Program-made: the position numbers and the translations under genes | Assembly (NCBI RefSeq): GCF_029633865.1 | Contig: NC_079213.1 | Location: forward strand, 109,416,582 to 109,480,581 | Direction of reading: 5' to 3' | DNA length: 64,000 nt | DNA from: Lampris incognitus | Taxonomy: Eukaryota > Chordata > Actinopteri > Lampriformes > Lampridae | Shown here: positions 10,599 through 22,700 of the stretch, piece after piece | Position numbering within the stretch: the first letter of the stretch is position 1 | Layout: every line of letters starts with the position of its first letter | Notes under the pieces: model-generated | Database searches by the model: none | What the model saw: the letters and a program-made list of their open reading frames with translations, nothing else | Told to the model about the DNA's origin: nothing

Positions 10599-10880
10599 GT
10601 TTAGACGATGTTATGAGAGAAAGCTATAAACAGAAAGTATGACGTGTCGGATATGATGCTTATGTTATGAAGAGGGATTGTTTTGGACAAAGTGGCCAGT
10701 GCACACACCCGCGTTACGTGACTCCGCTCCTCCCGACCGCAGTCGACGGTTTGCAACCCATTTTTTTCTTCGGTCAATTTCTTGCACCCCCCCCCCCCCC
10801 ATGAACAACAACTTTTGGTACTCAATAAAAACCCCTTGTGGTTTCTCAGTTAATGACGCCAAACATAGGCATTTTGAAAG

Positions 10881-11152
10881 GGTAGAGGCTAGTTCCCATC
10901 GATTCAGAGAACGGTCAACTGAGCATGCGCAAGTACTTGTTGCCTCCGTTGTTTGGGTAGGGTAAGGTTAGGGCGGGGTTAGGGTTAAAGTTAGCTAATC
11001 AGACGCAGAGTAGGGGCGGGTCTTCCTAGAATCCTAGCGCCTGGATGCTACGCGGGGCGTGCGGAGGCGCGGTAGAGGCATTTCGCGCATGCTCAGTTGA
11101 CCGTCCTCTGTTCCGTTTCCGTTCTCTGCGTCGATGGGAACTAGCTTCTACC
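10881..11152 (+). mobile_element. Foldback MITE, copy 3 (possible Mutator-like)
   Basis: Third copy of the GGTAGAGG family, with the same inverted ends and telomere-like core. Flanking 10-mers ATTTTGAAAG and TTTTCGAAAG agree at 8 of 10 positions. Confidence 0.75.
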
Positions 11153-11238
11153 TTTTCGAAAGTTTGTGACAGTGCTTCCTGTGTAGAAAACCACTTCCTG
11201 CCCTCCATCTGTAATTCGTGACGTCATATGCAAACAAC

Positions 11239-11595
11239 TGCAGCCGGTTATTTTCTCGCCCGGTGCGGGATTCGATATGGGGTGTACTGCACCACAAGGC
11301 GACGTCACTAACCGCTCGGCTAAAGGATCAGACCCGTTAGCTAGAGGCTAACGTGTCGTATTAGTAGTTTACAGTCGTCACCCTCTCCCGGAAGCGCGCC
11401 CTCGCGCTTTGTTATTCCCGCGCTCCGAAGAGACTTCTGAGGATCTGCACACTTCCGGATCCCGCCACTGCCACCAATGTAACCGGTTACTTTCTTGCCC
11501 GGTGCGGGATTCGATACGGTGTACTGCACCACAAGGCGACATCACTAACCGCTCGGCTAAAGCTAGGGGCTAACGTTTCTTATTAGTAGTTTACA
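11239..11595 (-). mobile_element. Complete TRIM element with tRNA-like LTRs, second copy
   Basis: Two LTRs (11239-11373 and 11478-11595) flank a 104-bp interior whose tRNA-Leu primer site reads, in reverse, ATCCCGCCACTGCCACCA. A perfect 4-bp duplication CAAC flanks the element (11235-11238 and 11596-11599). One LTR is shorter than the other. It is clearly older than the copy at 6.8 kb, but its organisation is the same. Confidence 0.8.
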
Positions 11596-13315
11596 CAACC
11601 GTAGGCTGTGCTGTATAAGAAAATGCGAACTACTCTATACAGCTGTATGTAGCGGCGTTAATCACATTTTCGTGTACAACGCCGCCTATCGGCAAACCAG
11701 CCTAGTAAGGTTTCACATCCGCAAACTGTCTGCCAGTGTGACGTCACAGGCGGACACAATCTCGGCGTCGTTTCAGAAAACGCACAAGACACAGCTCAGC
11801 ATGACGTCTGCTAACGGGGAGTTAGCCCGTACACACGTGTGAACTGTGGAGCCCCAAACAGAAGAGACACGACGTTGAAAATCCCGAGTTGCCATCTGAG
11901 AGTGGCGCTCGAAACTAAACCGTGTCTTTTTGCACAGCACGGTGATTGATGATGGGAATACTGTACAAATAGATGCACATTCGCCCAGTTAACATAAGAG
12001 CAAGAAGTGCGCAAGAGGGAACCTTTCCAAATTGAATTTCATGTTGTTTTTGGGTGTCACGTAATGACATCAACCAGATATGATCAGTACAAAGTAATGA
12101 TAACTGTTTGTCGATGACTAAGCACTTGGTGTAAGCCAGTGAAAACACTATCAACTATACTCTTGGAAAATATGCTCTGCCAGAATAAAAGCACCATTTT
12201 GCTGCCTGGTGGCCTGATCTAAGATAAAATAATAAATGAGATGTTATTCTCTCTTGTTGGTGGCAGTAAACACCTGCAGGCTTCGTATGTTGCCATGACG
12301 GGACTTGGCACCGCAGTAGCTGGAATCAGGTCCAAGCGGTGCTTAAGGTGCATATGTAAACAGCGGGGCCCAAAATAGAAAAGGACTGCACGGCACTTTA
12401 GCTGCGTCACACTTTGGGACCCTGCAAACGCACTTGAGTTTCGAAGCCAATGAGCCAGAACGCAGCCACGGTCTTGCGTAGAGTCCTAATTACAAACAAA
12501 GCCTTTCAATGAAATTTATGAGACGAATTAGCTACGTCTTGCGTTGCCATTTACTGTACGTCTCAAAGATGAATATAAACAACTGGCGGGAAACCACCAC
12601 AAGACACACATTACTCACAGACTTTATAGTTGTATATAACCTGCCCCATTGCTTTTGATGCTCTTATATGGACAAGGAAACATGCCCGTGTGCCCACATT
12701 AGGCCAGAAGATTGCTTCACACTCAGAAGAACTGGGTAATATACTACAGACGTCTTTAAATATTTCAACAATTAAAGTTTATCAACGTTTTGTTTATTCA
12801 TTTCATTTGTGAGGCAAGAGAGAATGATTCAAAAGATGACAAATGACTCAAAAAAAGGTATTTCATCATCCTGCCTAGGTCCACCTCAGGCAACTCTGTC
12901 TTTCTACTAATACACCAGCAGGTGGCGGTAATAACCTGCAACGATCTCAATTAAGAATTGGCTCATTTAAATGAAAAATGTATACTGGTCAGTGTGAGGG
13001 GGGGGGGGGATCCTAAAAAGTGCCATCAACTGATCAACCATTGTCAAGAAACTAAAGCAGCTAGTAATGGCTCCATGTCATCGCATATCCCCCTCAAACA
13101 TCGCAGAGTCAACGGACTCGCTGCATTTGAAATCGCACAGCCTTTGCCTGGTAACCGTTATTAATTCGGAACTTGCAGGTAAATCTGTGTGCTCAGGGGC
13201 ATGTGGACAAATTGACTGACAACTGGCTAGGAAAGGGTTATCTAAATGGTCTGTAGAAATACAGCTGGACGTTTCGTAGAAAGTAAAATCCGACCTTGCT
13301 CAAACATCATGACAT
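11596..13315. other. Intergenic stretch, no recognised features
   Basis: I find no exon or known repeat family. Base composition is moderate, with a G run near 13000. The end nearest uchl5 may hold its 3' UTR. Confidence 0.4.
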
Positions 13316-13321
13316 TTTATT
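13316..13321 (-). terminator. Candidate polyadenylation signal of uchl5
   Basis: AATAAA on the minus strand, about 390 bases after the uchl5 stop codon at 13713. Motif and distance only. Confidence 0.4.
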
Positions 13322-13712
13322 ATGAAAATAAGACAGAACGTAATTCGAGCACATATTTCCTTCTATCATGCATCACAGCTGATGGACATACACGAGCGCA
13401 GTATCTTACAGACAGTTCAACGCCTCTGCCCCACCAGCGACTCTGATATCTGGGTGGTTCACTGTGCACCACAGCGAGCGACAGATGATCCGCGGCCATT
13501 ATTATGAACACGACAACAGATGGATTTGTCTGTGTGGGCATTTGTGTGTAGATAAGCATGTGGGGCTGGTGATGTGAAAGTGTGCGAGCCCATGTTTGTG
13601 TGCGAGTCTGTATAATTGGGTTGGTGTACGTGTGTGCATGACTAATGAAAAAGTGTGTGTTTGTAATGTAGATGTGTGTAATTAAGGGCTTCTCTGCCGG
13701 AAGATGGAGTTG

Positions 13713-16700
13713 TCACTTCGCCTCTTGAGCTTTTTTGGCACTCTGTTTTTCTTTTGCCTTGGGGACAAAGACAGAAAAATGACATTAGTGCTCAGGAGTG
13801 ATAAGGAATCAATGACCGTCTGTATCTGTATAGATCTAATCGCTGGAAACGGGCATATGCTTTGCAGAGTTTTAACTCTGGATAATCTTCATTAGATTTC
13901 ATCACTCAAATGATAATTCACCTTCACAAGTCCTGCCCCTGAACTAGGCAGAATATTCACCTACAAGATCAATTTTGCCCTCTAGTGGATAGCTGGAATG
14001 CTAAACAAAGTCAGGAATTTATTATAATCTCTTTGATACAAACCTGTGGATATTTTCTTCTGTGTGCATTTCAGTTTCATCAGACTAATATGAAAGATGT
14101 TAAATGGCTCAACTGAATTTAAAAAGGAATACCTTGACACCACATATTTTTGTTGTTTATTTTAGTTTACCTATTTTTTATTCACAAGGCACTTCCAAAT
14201 TAATGAAAGTCTTTGCCCTTTAGTGTCCCTAAAAATTGCTTGTAAGTTCATGCTTTTTTTTTAAATGAAAGTCAAAGGGTATGGCTATGAGGAGTCTCTG
14301 GTGAAGAGAAATTGCTCACTTAATATCCAAATGTCAAGGTGTTATTTCATGGTTTCTAAATTCAAAGGTCATACAATTAAAACAAAAAAGAAAGAAAGGT
14401 TTTAGAAAAAATTATTTACCTTCTCCACCAGAGGTATTAACTGCTGGTACTCTGCCAGTGTCTTCAGGAGCTCCATGATGAATGGTAGGTAGTTGTGCTT
14501 TCGTCGAATATTTTCAATCTAACACAGATTGAAACAGATCAATGAAAAGCATTTAAAATAAAAACACACTCGCTCATGCAGAAGAACAAAGCTCTCACTG
14601 TGTCTATGTGGTGCATTCTTAATATTATGTTACTTCAGGTTTCTTACTTTGACTCAGATTCGTAACCAATTATTAAGCATGACATAGTGCAAAGAATAAT
14701 CAACATGTAATTTTTAAATGTGATTATTGGTCATATTAGCATTTACTTTTTTTGCTTCATCAAACTTGGATATACTGCTGGCATTACAAGATGTTTCCCT
14801 CTATTTACATCTTGGCGGAAAATACTGGTACGATAAACTCACCTTATATCTTTTGAGTTTCTGGTTTTCCTCTTCAATGAGGAGCTGATGCTTGGCTATC
14901 TCTGACTGAATGGAGCTGAGAAAGGTGCTGCTCTGATCTGTGTCCATCGGTTCTTCCTAGGGAGAGAAAAAAACAGGCTGAAGACCAAGGTGCAATAGCT
15001 GTGCAGGAAACGAAGAAATTATATATGTAAGGGCTATGTAGGCTGTAGCTGGGATCATGTAAGAAGTACAACCTTTACCTCGTCTACGACATATTCTAAT
15101 GAGGGATGTTATATTTAAAACCAAAAATTTTTTTGGCATACTTTAATGATCGCCGTAGGGAAATTACACTTTGCATTTAACCTATCCTAGCTGTGTAGTT
15201 AGCTGTGGGGCAGCCGCCGTGCAGCACCCGGGGACTAACTCCAGTTTGTCTTGCCATGTCTCGGTCAGGAACAGACAGGAGTATTAACCCTAACATGCAT
15301 GTCTTTTTGATGGTGGGGGAAACCAGAGCACCCGGAGAAAACCCATCGCAGACACAGGGAGAACATGCAGACTCCACACAGAGTGACCTGGGATGACCCC
15401 CAAGGTTGGACGAACCCAGGACCTTCTTGCTGTGAGGCGACAGCGCTAACCACTGCGCCACCGCACCGCCCAAGATAAGTGTTATATTGGGTTTAAAACT
15501 TTTCGAATAGATATTTGACTTAAGCCACTTGGGATTCCAAGTTAACTTGGTAAGACAATTACCAAGAAGAAAATTGACATACAGTAGTTGGGGAAACATT
15601 GATATTGAATGGGGATTAAAATTCTGCTTCACTGTTTACATTGTGAACAGTGAAGCAGTTCATTACCGTTTTGTCATCATTAAGGGTGCACATTACAACA
15701 CCTTGAAGTTACAATTCTGAAGATGACTGTTTGACAAACTGACGACTATGATGATTGCGCTGATGTTTGAGCACTCCAAAAAGTTTTGCCAGTGCTACTG
15801 TGTCAGTATCGTTGCCCAGTGTTGTAGTTGACTCACTAAACCTCGAGTCCAAGTCGAGTCTCGAGTCCCCAGTGTTTGAGTTCGAGTCCGAGTCCCCAAA
15901 GAAGAGTCCGAGTCGAGTCCTCATTACCTGAGTCCGAGTCCGAGTCATCAAGGTTGAGTCCGAGTCGAGTTCCAAGATGGGCTCCAGTGCTCCACTCTGG
16001 CATCGTAAAAAAGCTCCTGATCATCAATGGTATGGTATTAATATAGCTATCGGTATCTTATGCCAAATTACTACTACTACTACTACTTTCGGCTGCTCCC
16101 GTTAGGGGTCGCCACAGCGGATCATCCGCCCTAATAATTTGGCATTAACAAAAACAAAAAAACAATCTTTATCAATTAACGAGTCCGAGTCTGAATGCAG
16201 TCAATGCTCCAAATCCGAGTCATCAGTGCTCAAGTCCAAGTCGAGTGACGAGTCCTGAAAATCAGGACTCGTGTCCGACTCGAGTACTACAACACTGTCT
16301 TCGCCACTATCAAAAAAAAAAAAACATGGCTAAACCAGGAGTTTAGCTGTTGATGTTTTAGCCTCTGCTAGCAATGGTATTATGGGCAGGGAGGAGTAGG
16401 GATCGAGTCAGTGCAAAAGCTGATACTAAGCAGTTACAACTGATATCACAGCATTTCCGCTGAGCCGAAATGTTGAAGCACAGGGAACGGATGTCGTGAA
16501 GAACTCTGATGGAATGTTTTCAACATCTCTGAATTTATGGATTTGACTTGTTTGGATGTTTACCCAGGGATGCATACTCGTGCTTAAAAGGGAAAGTTCA
16601 CCAATTTTCAACATTATCTCTGTCTATCTGCAACAGGGATAGCACACCTGCAACTGTTCTCGATCGTTTCTGCACCTTCGTTTTTTTTCCAGCCACCAAG

Positions 16701-19700
16701 TGACGTATTATGACATCAGTTGGCGGCCTGAAAAACTGCAGCCAAGCAGGGTTTCTGGTATTCTAATCAACTCTAAACATGCCGTTCAAAAAAACAAATC
16801 CTAAGTTTCCGATGATGGAAATGATGTCCCACAACACTAGCACAGAGGCTTACATGTAGGAGCTGTAGAAAAGACTGAGCAGGAGAAGGCCGATTTCTCC
16901 TTCAATATAGTAAGATGTGAGGATTTTATTGCTTCAATCGACAATACGCCTCACCAATACTGATTGCACATACACAAAACCATACGTGAAAGTTCCCTTT
17001 AAGCTTTAGGGGCACAGTGGAGCTTAAAATTAATTTGTTTTGTTGTACATGCTTTCTTTGGATTTTTGCAGTTTTCAGATTTCACGGCAGATAAAGATAA
17101 TATTGAACTTCAATATTTCTATAGTGATATTTCAAAAATTGCAATATGCACTGAATTGGCGCTAAGATATCAAATCGGGACCCCTCTATTGATTCCCAGC
17201 ACTAAAATGTATTCTAGATCTTGATATCTGCATACCACCTGCCCTATTCTTCAGCGTTTTGATACTATGGCAAATACATGAAACAGTTTGCGCTATAATC
17301 ATTTGCCCTGGGAAAGTCCTACCAGTTAAATGTTCAAATGAGCGAGCACAAAAGCATTCAGGACTTCCTAGTATTTGTAGATTAACAAGTATCTTTAATA
17401 TGCCAGCTTGTTTGCATGTAAATCTTCAGGATTGTATCTTTAAAGGAGTGGTGAATATTTAACGGTTATACAGAGTTATGGGGTATCCAAGTGTCATGAT
17501 AAAAGGTAGTCAGGGCAAGTGTATAGATACCATCCCCCATAAAAGAAGTAGTCACCTGTTTGACCAGTCAGTAAATTAACACCAAATGTATGTAGTTTCT
17601 GTATTTTAGCTTTATCTTAAGTCTCCTTCGGCTACAGGTGTAGAAATCTTAAAAATAAAACATGACATTAATTGTAGCACCCCCAGTATATTTTTCTAAA
17701 TCCTTGATTTTGGTGGCATCATTCCTTTATGATTTTCGCAAAATTAGACCATTAGCATCTGCCATTTCCTGCATGAAATGAGGCATGACTGGGAGACCCA
17801 CTGTAATCATGTTGTGTAACTCGAGACTTTTTGAACTGTGGCTTCTCAATGTAAGTGAAGATGAAATACACTGCTCAAAAAAATAAAGGGAACACATAAG
17901 CAATGCAATGTAGCTCCAAGTCAATCACACTTTTGAGATATCAACCTGTCCAGTTAGGAAGCAACACTGATTTGTGAATCAATTTCACCTGTTGGTAAAT
18001 TGTCTAATTTCCACCAGGTGGAAATTAGACAATTTGCAAGACACCCCCTATAAAAGGAATGGATTTGCAGGTGGTGGCCACAGACCATTTGCCTGCCCTC
18101 ATCTTTTCTGGCCGATCTTTGGTTAGTTTTTCATTTTGCTAGTGCCCTCACCACTAGAGGTGGCATGAGGCGGTATCTGCAACCTACAGAAGTTGCTCAG
18201 GTAGTGCAGCTCATCCAGGATGGCACATCAATGCGTGCTGTGGCAAGAAGATTTGATGTGTTTCCCAGCACAGTGTCCAGAGCATGGAGGAGGTACCAGG
18301 AGACAGGCCAGTACACCAGGAGACGTGGAGGGGGCCGCAGGAGGACAACAACCCCGCAGCAGGACCGCTATCTGGTCCTTTGTGCAAGGAGGGACAGGAG
18401 GAGCACTGCCGGAGCCCTACAAAACGACCTTCAACAGGCCACTAATGTGCAGGTTTCTGCTCAAACAGTGAGAAACAGAATGCATGAGGATGGTATGAGG
18501 GCCCGACGTCCACAATTGGGGCCTGTGCTCACAGCCCAACACCGTGCAGCCCGATTGACCTTTGCCAGAGAACATCTTGGTTGGCAGATTCGCCATTGGC
18601 GCCCTGTGCTCTTCACAGATGAGAGCAGGTTCACACTGAACACATGTGACAGACGTGAGAGAGTCTGGAGACACTGTGGAGAACGTTCTGCTGCCTGCAA
18701 CATCCTCCAGCATGACCGGTTTGGTGGTGGGTCAGTGATGGTCTGGGGAGGCATATCCTTGGAGGGCCGCACAGACCTCTACGTGCTAGCCAGAGGTACC
18801 CTGACTGCCATTAGGTACCGGGATGAGATCCTCAGACCCATTGTCAGACCATATGCTGGTGCAGTGGGCCCTGGGTTCCTGCTCATGCATGACAATGCTC
18901 GTCCTCACGTGGCCAGAGTGTGTCAGCAGTTCCTGTATGTCGAGGGCATTGATGCTATGGACTGGCCTGCACGTTCCCCAGACCTGAATCCAATCGAGCA
19001 CCTCTGGGACATCATGTCTCGTACCATCCGCCAACGCGATGTCGCACCACAGACTGTCCAGGAGTTGACCGATGCCCTGATCCAGGTCTGGGAGGAGATC
19101 CCTCAGGAGACCATCCGTCGTCTCATCAGGAGCATGCCCAGACGTTGTAGGGAGTGCATACAGGCACGTGGAGGCCACACACACTACTGAGCCTCATTTT
19201 GAATCGTCTTGAAGAATTTCCACAGAAGTTGGATCAGCCTATGTTCTCATTTTCCACTTTGATTTTGAGTATGATTCTGAATCCAGACCTTAATGGGCTA
19301 ATGATTTTGATTTCCATTGATCATTCTTAGGTTATTTTGCTCTAAACACATTCCTCTGTCTAATAAATAAAGATTTTCAGCTGAAATATTTCATTCATCG
19401 AGGTCTATATTGTGTTTTTAGGTGTTCCCTTTATTTTTTTGAGCAGTGTATATTCTTTCTGATGTCCGCACCTCAGATTTTGCCCTTGAGATACCACTCA
19501 CCTCAGTAAGCTGGGCCTGGAGCTCTGCAATTTTCCTCTCATAAATCATCTTTCTGTCTGACACGATGGCCATCAGGTTGAATCGGATTTCCCCTTCACT
19601 GTACCTGCGAGGATGGATAACACGATTGGTTCAGTGAAAAACGAAGAACATGGCTTGTGTTTAGCTGGAGGAATATAAGCACGGAAATATAAACCGCTAA

Positions 19701-22700
19701 GTCTTCACAGACTCAAAGCAGTGAAAGACCTTTTGGTTATGAGCATAGAGGAATACACGAATGTGCCTGCATACAAAAAAAACCCGAGGTACTCCATGTC
19801 TCACCGCCGACTGGAACATGTTACCGAGAAAATACAGGAAAATATTTTAAACAATGGTAAAAGATTTGAGTGTGCGGGAGTTTTAGCAGACCCATAATAT
19901 AAACTGCAGAAGCAAGCATATGTTTACTATAAAATGAATTGGGTATAGGTGTTTACTTCTGTATTCTTTTTTCGATCACTGGACGAACTGCATTGATCCA
20001 GTCATCCTGGTTGCAAGCACCTGGAACACAACACAAATAAGGAGAGGAAGTAATTTAGAAATATCACACATTAGACTGCAGGTGCCCATGTATAATTATC
20101 ATCACAAAGCCAACAGCTTTGGGTGAAATGGACCATGACAAACAGGGGGAAATTAGCTTAATTGGAGTGCACAGTAGAGTCTGGCACCAGGCAACTTTCC
20201 ACATTAATTATTGTCAATCCTCAAACTGCAAACTGAAAGACGTGCAACAATTGCAAAATGATACAAAGTATCTACATTCTCTTTTCAAGATGCATGAATG
20301 TGTAACCCACACAGCACGTTTGATTGGTCAGATGAGTACAACTGGGTGGACAGACAGGTGGGTGGAGTTTTCACCTTTCTAAGCAGTGACTGACAATGAC
20401 ATCTGCACCCATCAGCGATCTCCATCATGCAAAATGAACTCAACCTCTGGTTAAAGCAACGTGCATGTCGCTGATCTGATGATTGAAAATTGTGTTCTTT
20501 CAAGTTGTTATCAATATGAGATTGATTAATTGTCCACCCCTAGGCCCTGTGATGGCTTGGCGGCCTGTCCAGGGTGTCTCCCCGCCTGCCGCCCGATGAC
20601 TGCTGGGTTAGGCTCCGGCATTCCCACGACTGAGAGTAGGATAAGTGGTTTGGATAATGGATGGATGTCCACCCCTAACACCAACACCATCCACATTCCG
20701 ATGTCGGCAATTGAAAGTCTGGCCATGTATATTATATAATGCTCTGATGAAGGCAAAAGCCAAAACCCATCAGTCAGCCTTGCATGGCCAAAAAAATAAA
20801 TAAATAAAAGGTTTGCATGGAGCAAATCCTGCCACTTCCATGGTGTGTGTGGATTGCGCTCTACATGTTGCTGCTTACCCAGGTCGATTGGTCCCTCTCG
20901 TAGTCCATCCAGCTCATATAGTCTACCGTTTACAGGGACATAGCTCACAAAGTGAAATGCGTCCTCATCCTTTGCTGAAGATTTTGCATCAAATTCAAAC
21001 ATTTGCTGTCTGTAAAGAGAAACACAAAAAGTCTGCTTATATCAAAATAAAGAACAAGGAAATTTACAGTCACATACTATTGAAAGAGGAAATAAAGCAC
21101 CAAGGAATACTTAGATGTGGTGCTGGTTTTAGGCCATGTTAGCAACCAGGGCCAGCTTCATGGTGAAAATGAGATATCCAAATGATAATCAAATACATAA
21201 ATACAGACATATTTGGTTTATGGATGTGGTGAGGGAGGACATGCAGGTGGCTGGTGTGACAGAGGAAGATGCAGAGGACAGGAAGAGATGGAAACGGATG
21301 AGCCGCTGTGGTGACCCCTAATGGGAGAAGCCGAAAGTAGTAGTAGTGGTGGTGGTAGTAGTATAAGATATGTAAATCAATACATACGAACAACGTGGTG
21401 TTAAAATCATAGATAGAATTTGCTATTACAATTTACAATTTCATTTAGCAGACGTTTTTATCCAAAGCGTACATCTGAGAGTTAATACAACACAAGCAAG
21501 GATCTAGTCAGGAGGCGACAACACAAGCAAGTGCCAAAAAAAATAGGTTCAAGTCCGACAGGACAATAAATGTCAACAGGCAGTGCACAAAGGCAATGCA
21601 TAGGGTGAACAGAGGCGATTTGTTTTTTTCAGATGGTCATGCATATATACATAGTCATACACTTACATTTAAGTATCGGAAAGTATGAATGAAATGAAAA
21701 ATGCACCATACGATTCTTAAGCTGTCTATCATCTCAAAAGGATGACATGCTAAGTGATGTGAGCCTGGTTAGACCCTCGTCTCCCATCAGTACATTTCTA
21801 TTCCAGCAATACACTACCTAGAATCCTCATTAAAGACATTATCAAAGTGAGGGAAATAGGCTTGCTGTAAGGATGTTTGGACTGGAATAAGGTAATACTA
21901 TGATAAATACTACTACTAATAACAATAATAAAGTAATATTTTACAGTCATCACCAAATATAATATTTATTAAGAACTACAAATCTTTGAGTCACATTAGA
22001 AAGTTATACTAGTTAGAAATAATGAAATGATGCAGTGCTCAATGATAAACCAAGTAACGGGTCCACTAAGCCAAACTGGTGCATCACCAATACCATCAAC
22101 TAAGTGTCATCATTGAGTGTTTTACTTCTAAATCTCTTACCTAGGGCACTTACTGCACACCTATCCGTCCTTGAAAAGGAAACCCTACACTTTATAATCC
22201 TAAAGTTTGTGATTGCAAACATTCCCAAATCCTCTGTGTATAGTACACCTGGGCATTGAAACTCTCGTTAATGGTCATGCCTATTTGCATATGAAACCGA
22301 TCGTTGGGTTTCAGTCTATGCAGATGTATTGTTTATAGGGTGGGGACACCTGCAGTCAGTTTAGACTGAAGAGGTCACAGTAACACTTTCTATGAAGCTT
22401 GCATCTATAACGCCCTATAAGCATCTATAATGCCCGATAAGTGTAGCTATAAGTCATTGTAAGATTCATTATAACCATGTATATGCCCTCACAACACCTC
22501 ATAACCACCTTTATGATACATTATACAGATTCATGCATTATAAATGTCATCATTAGCCTGTTTATCTGTCAAATGTCATAATGCATCATAGCCAACTTGT
22601 TTTGCTGAAGTTTTGTCGAGATGCATAATGAGACTTCAGTGCTATTTCAGTCTTCCGCCATAGCCGTTAGTCATTGTAATACACATTATAGGAAAGTATG

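Larger units (their letters stand above)
17869..19448 (+). mobile_element. Intact Tc1-like transposon (DD34E)
   Basis: Perfect terminal inverted repeats of 27 bp starting CACTGCTCAAAAAAATAAAG. TA target duplications lie at 17867-17868 and 19449-19450. The total is 1,580 bp, with one complete transposase gene (18165-19190) on the strand opposite to uchl5, within its intron 8. Perfect ends plus an open reading frame point to a recent arrival. A 39-bp internal palindrome lies at 17997-18035. Confidence 0.95.
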
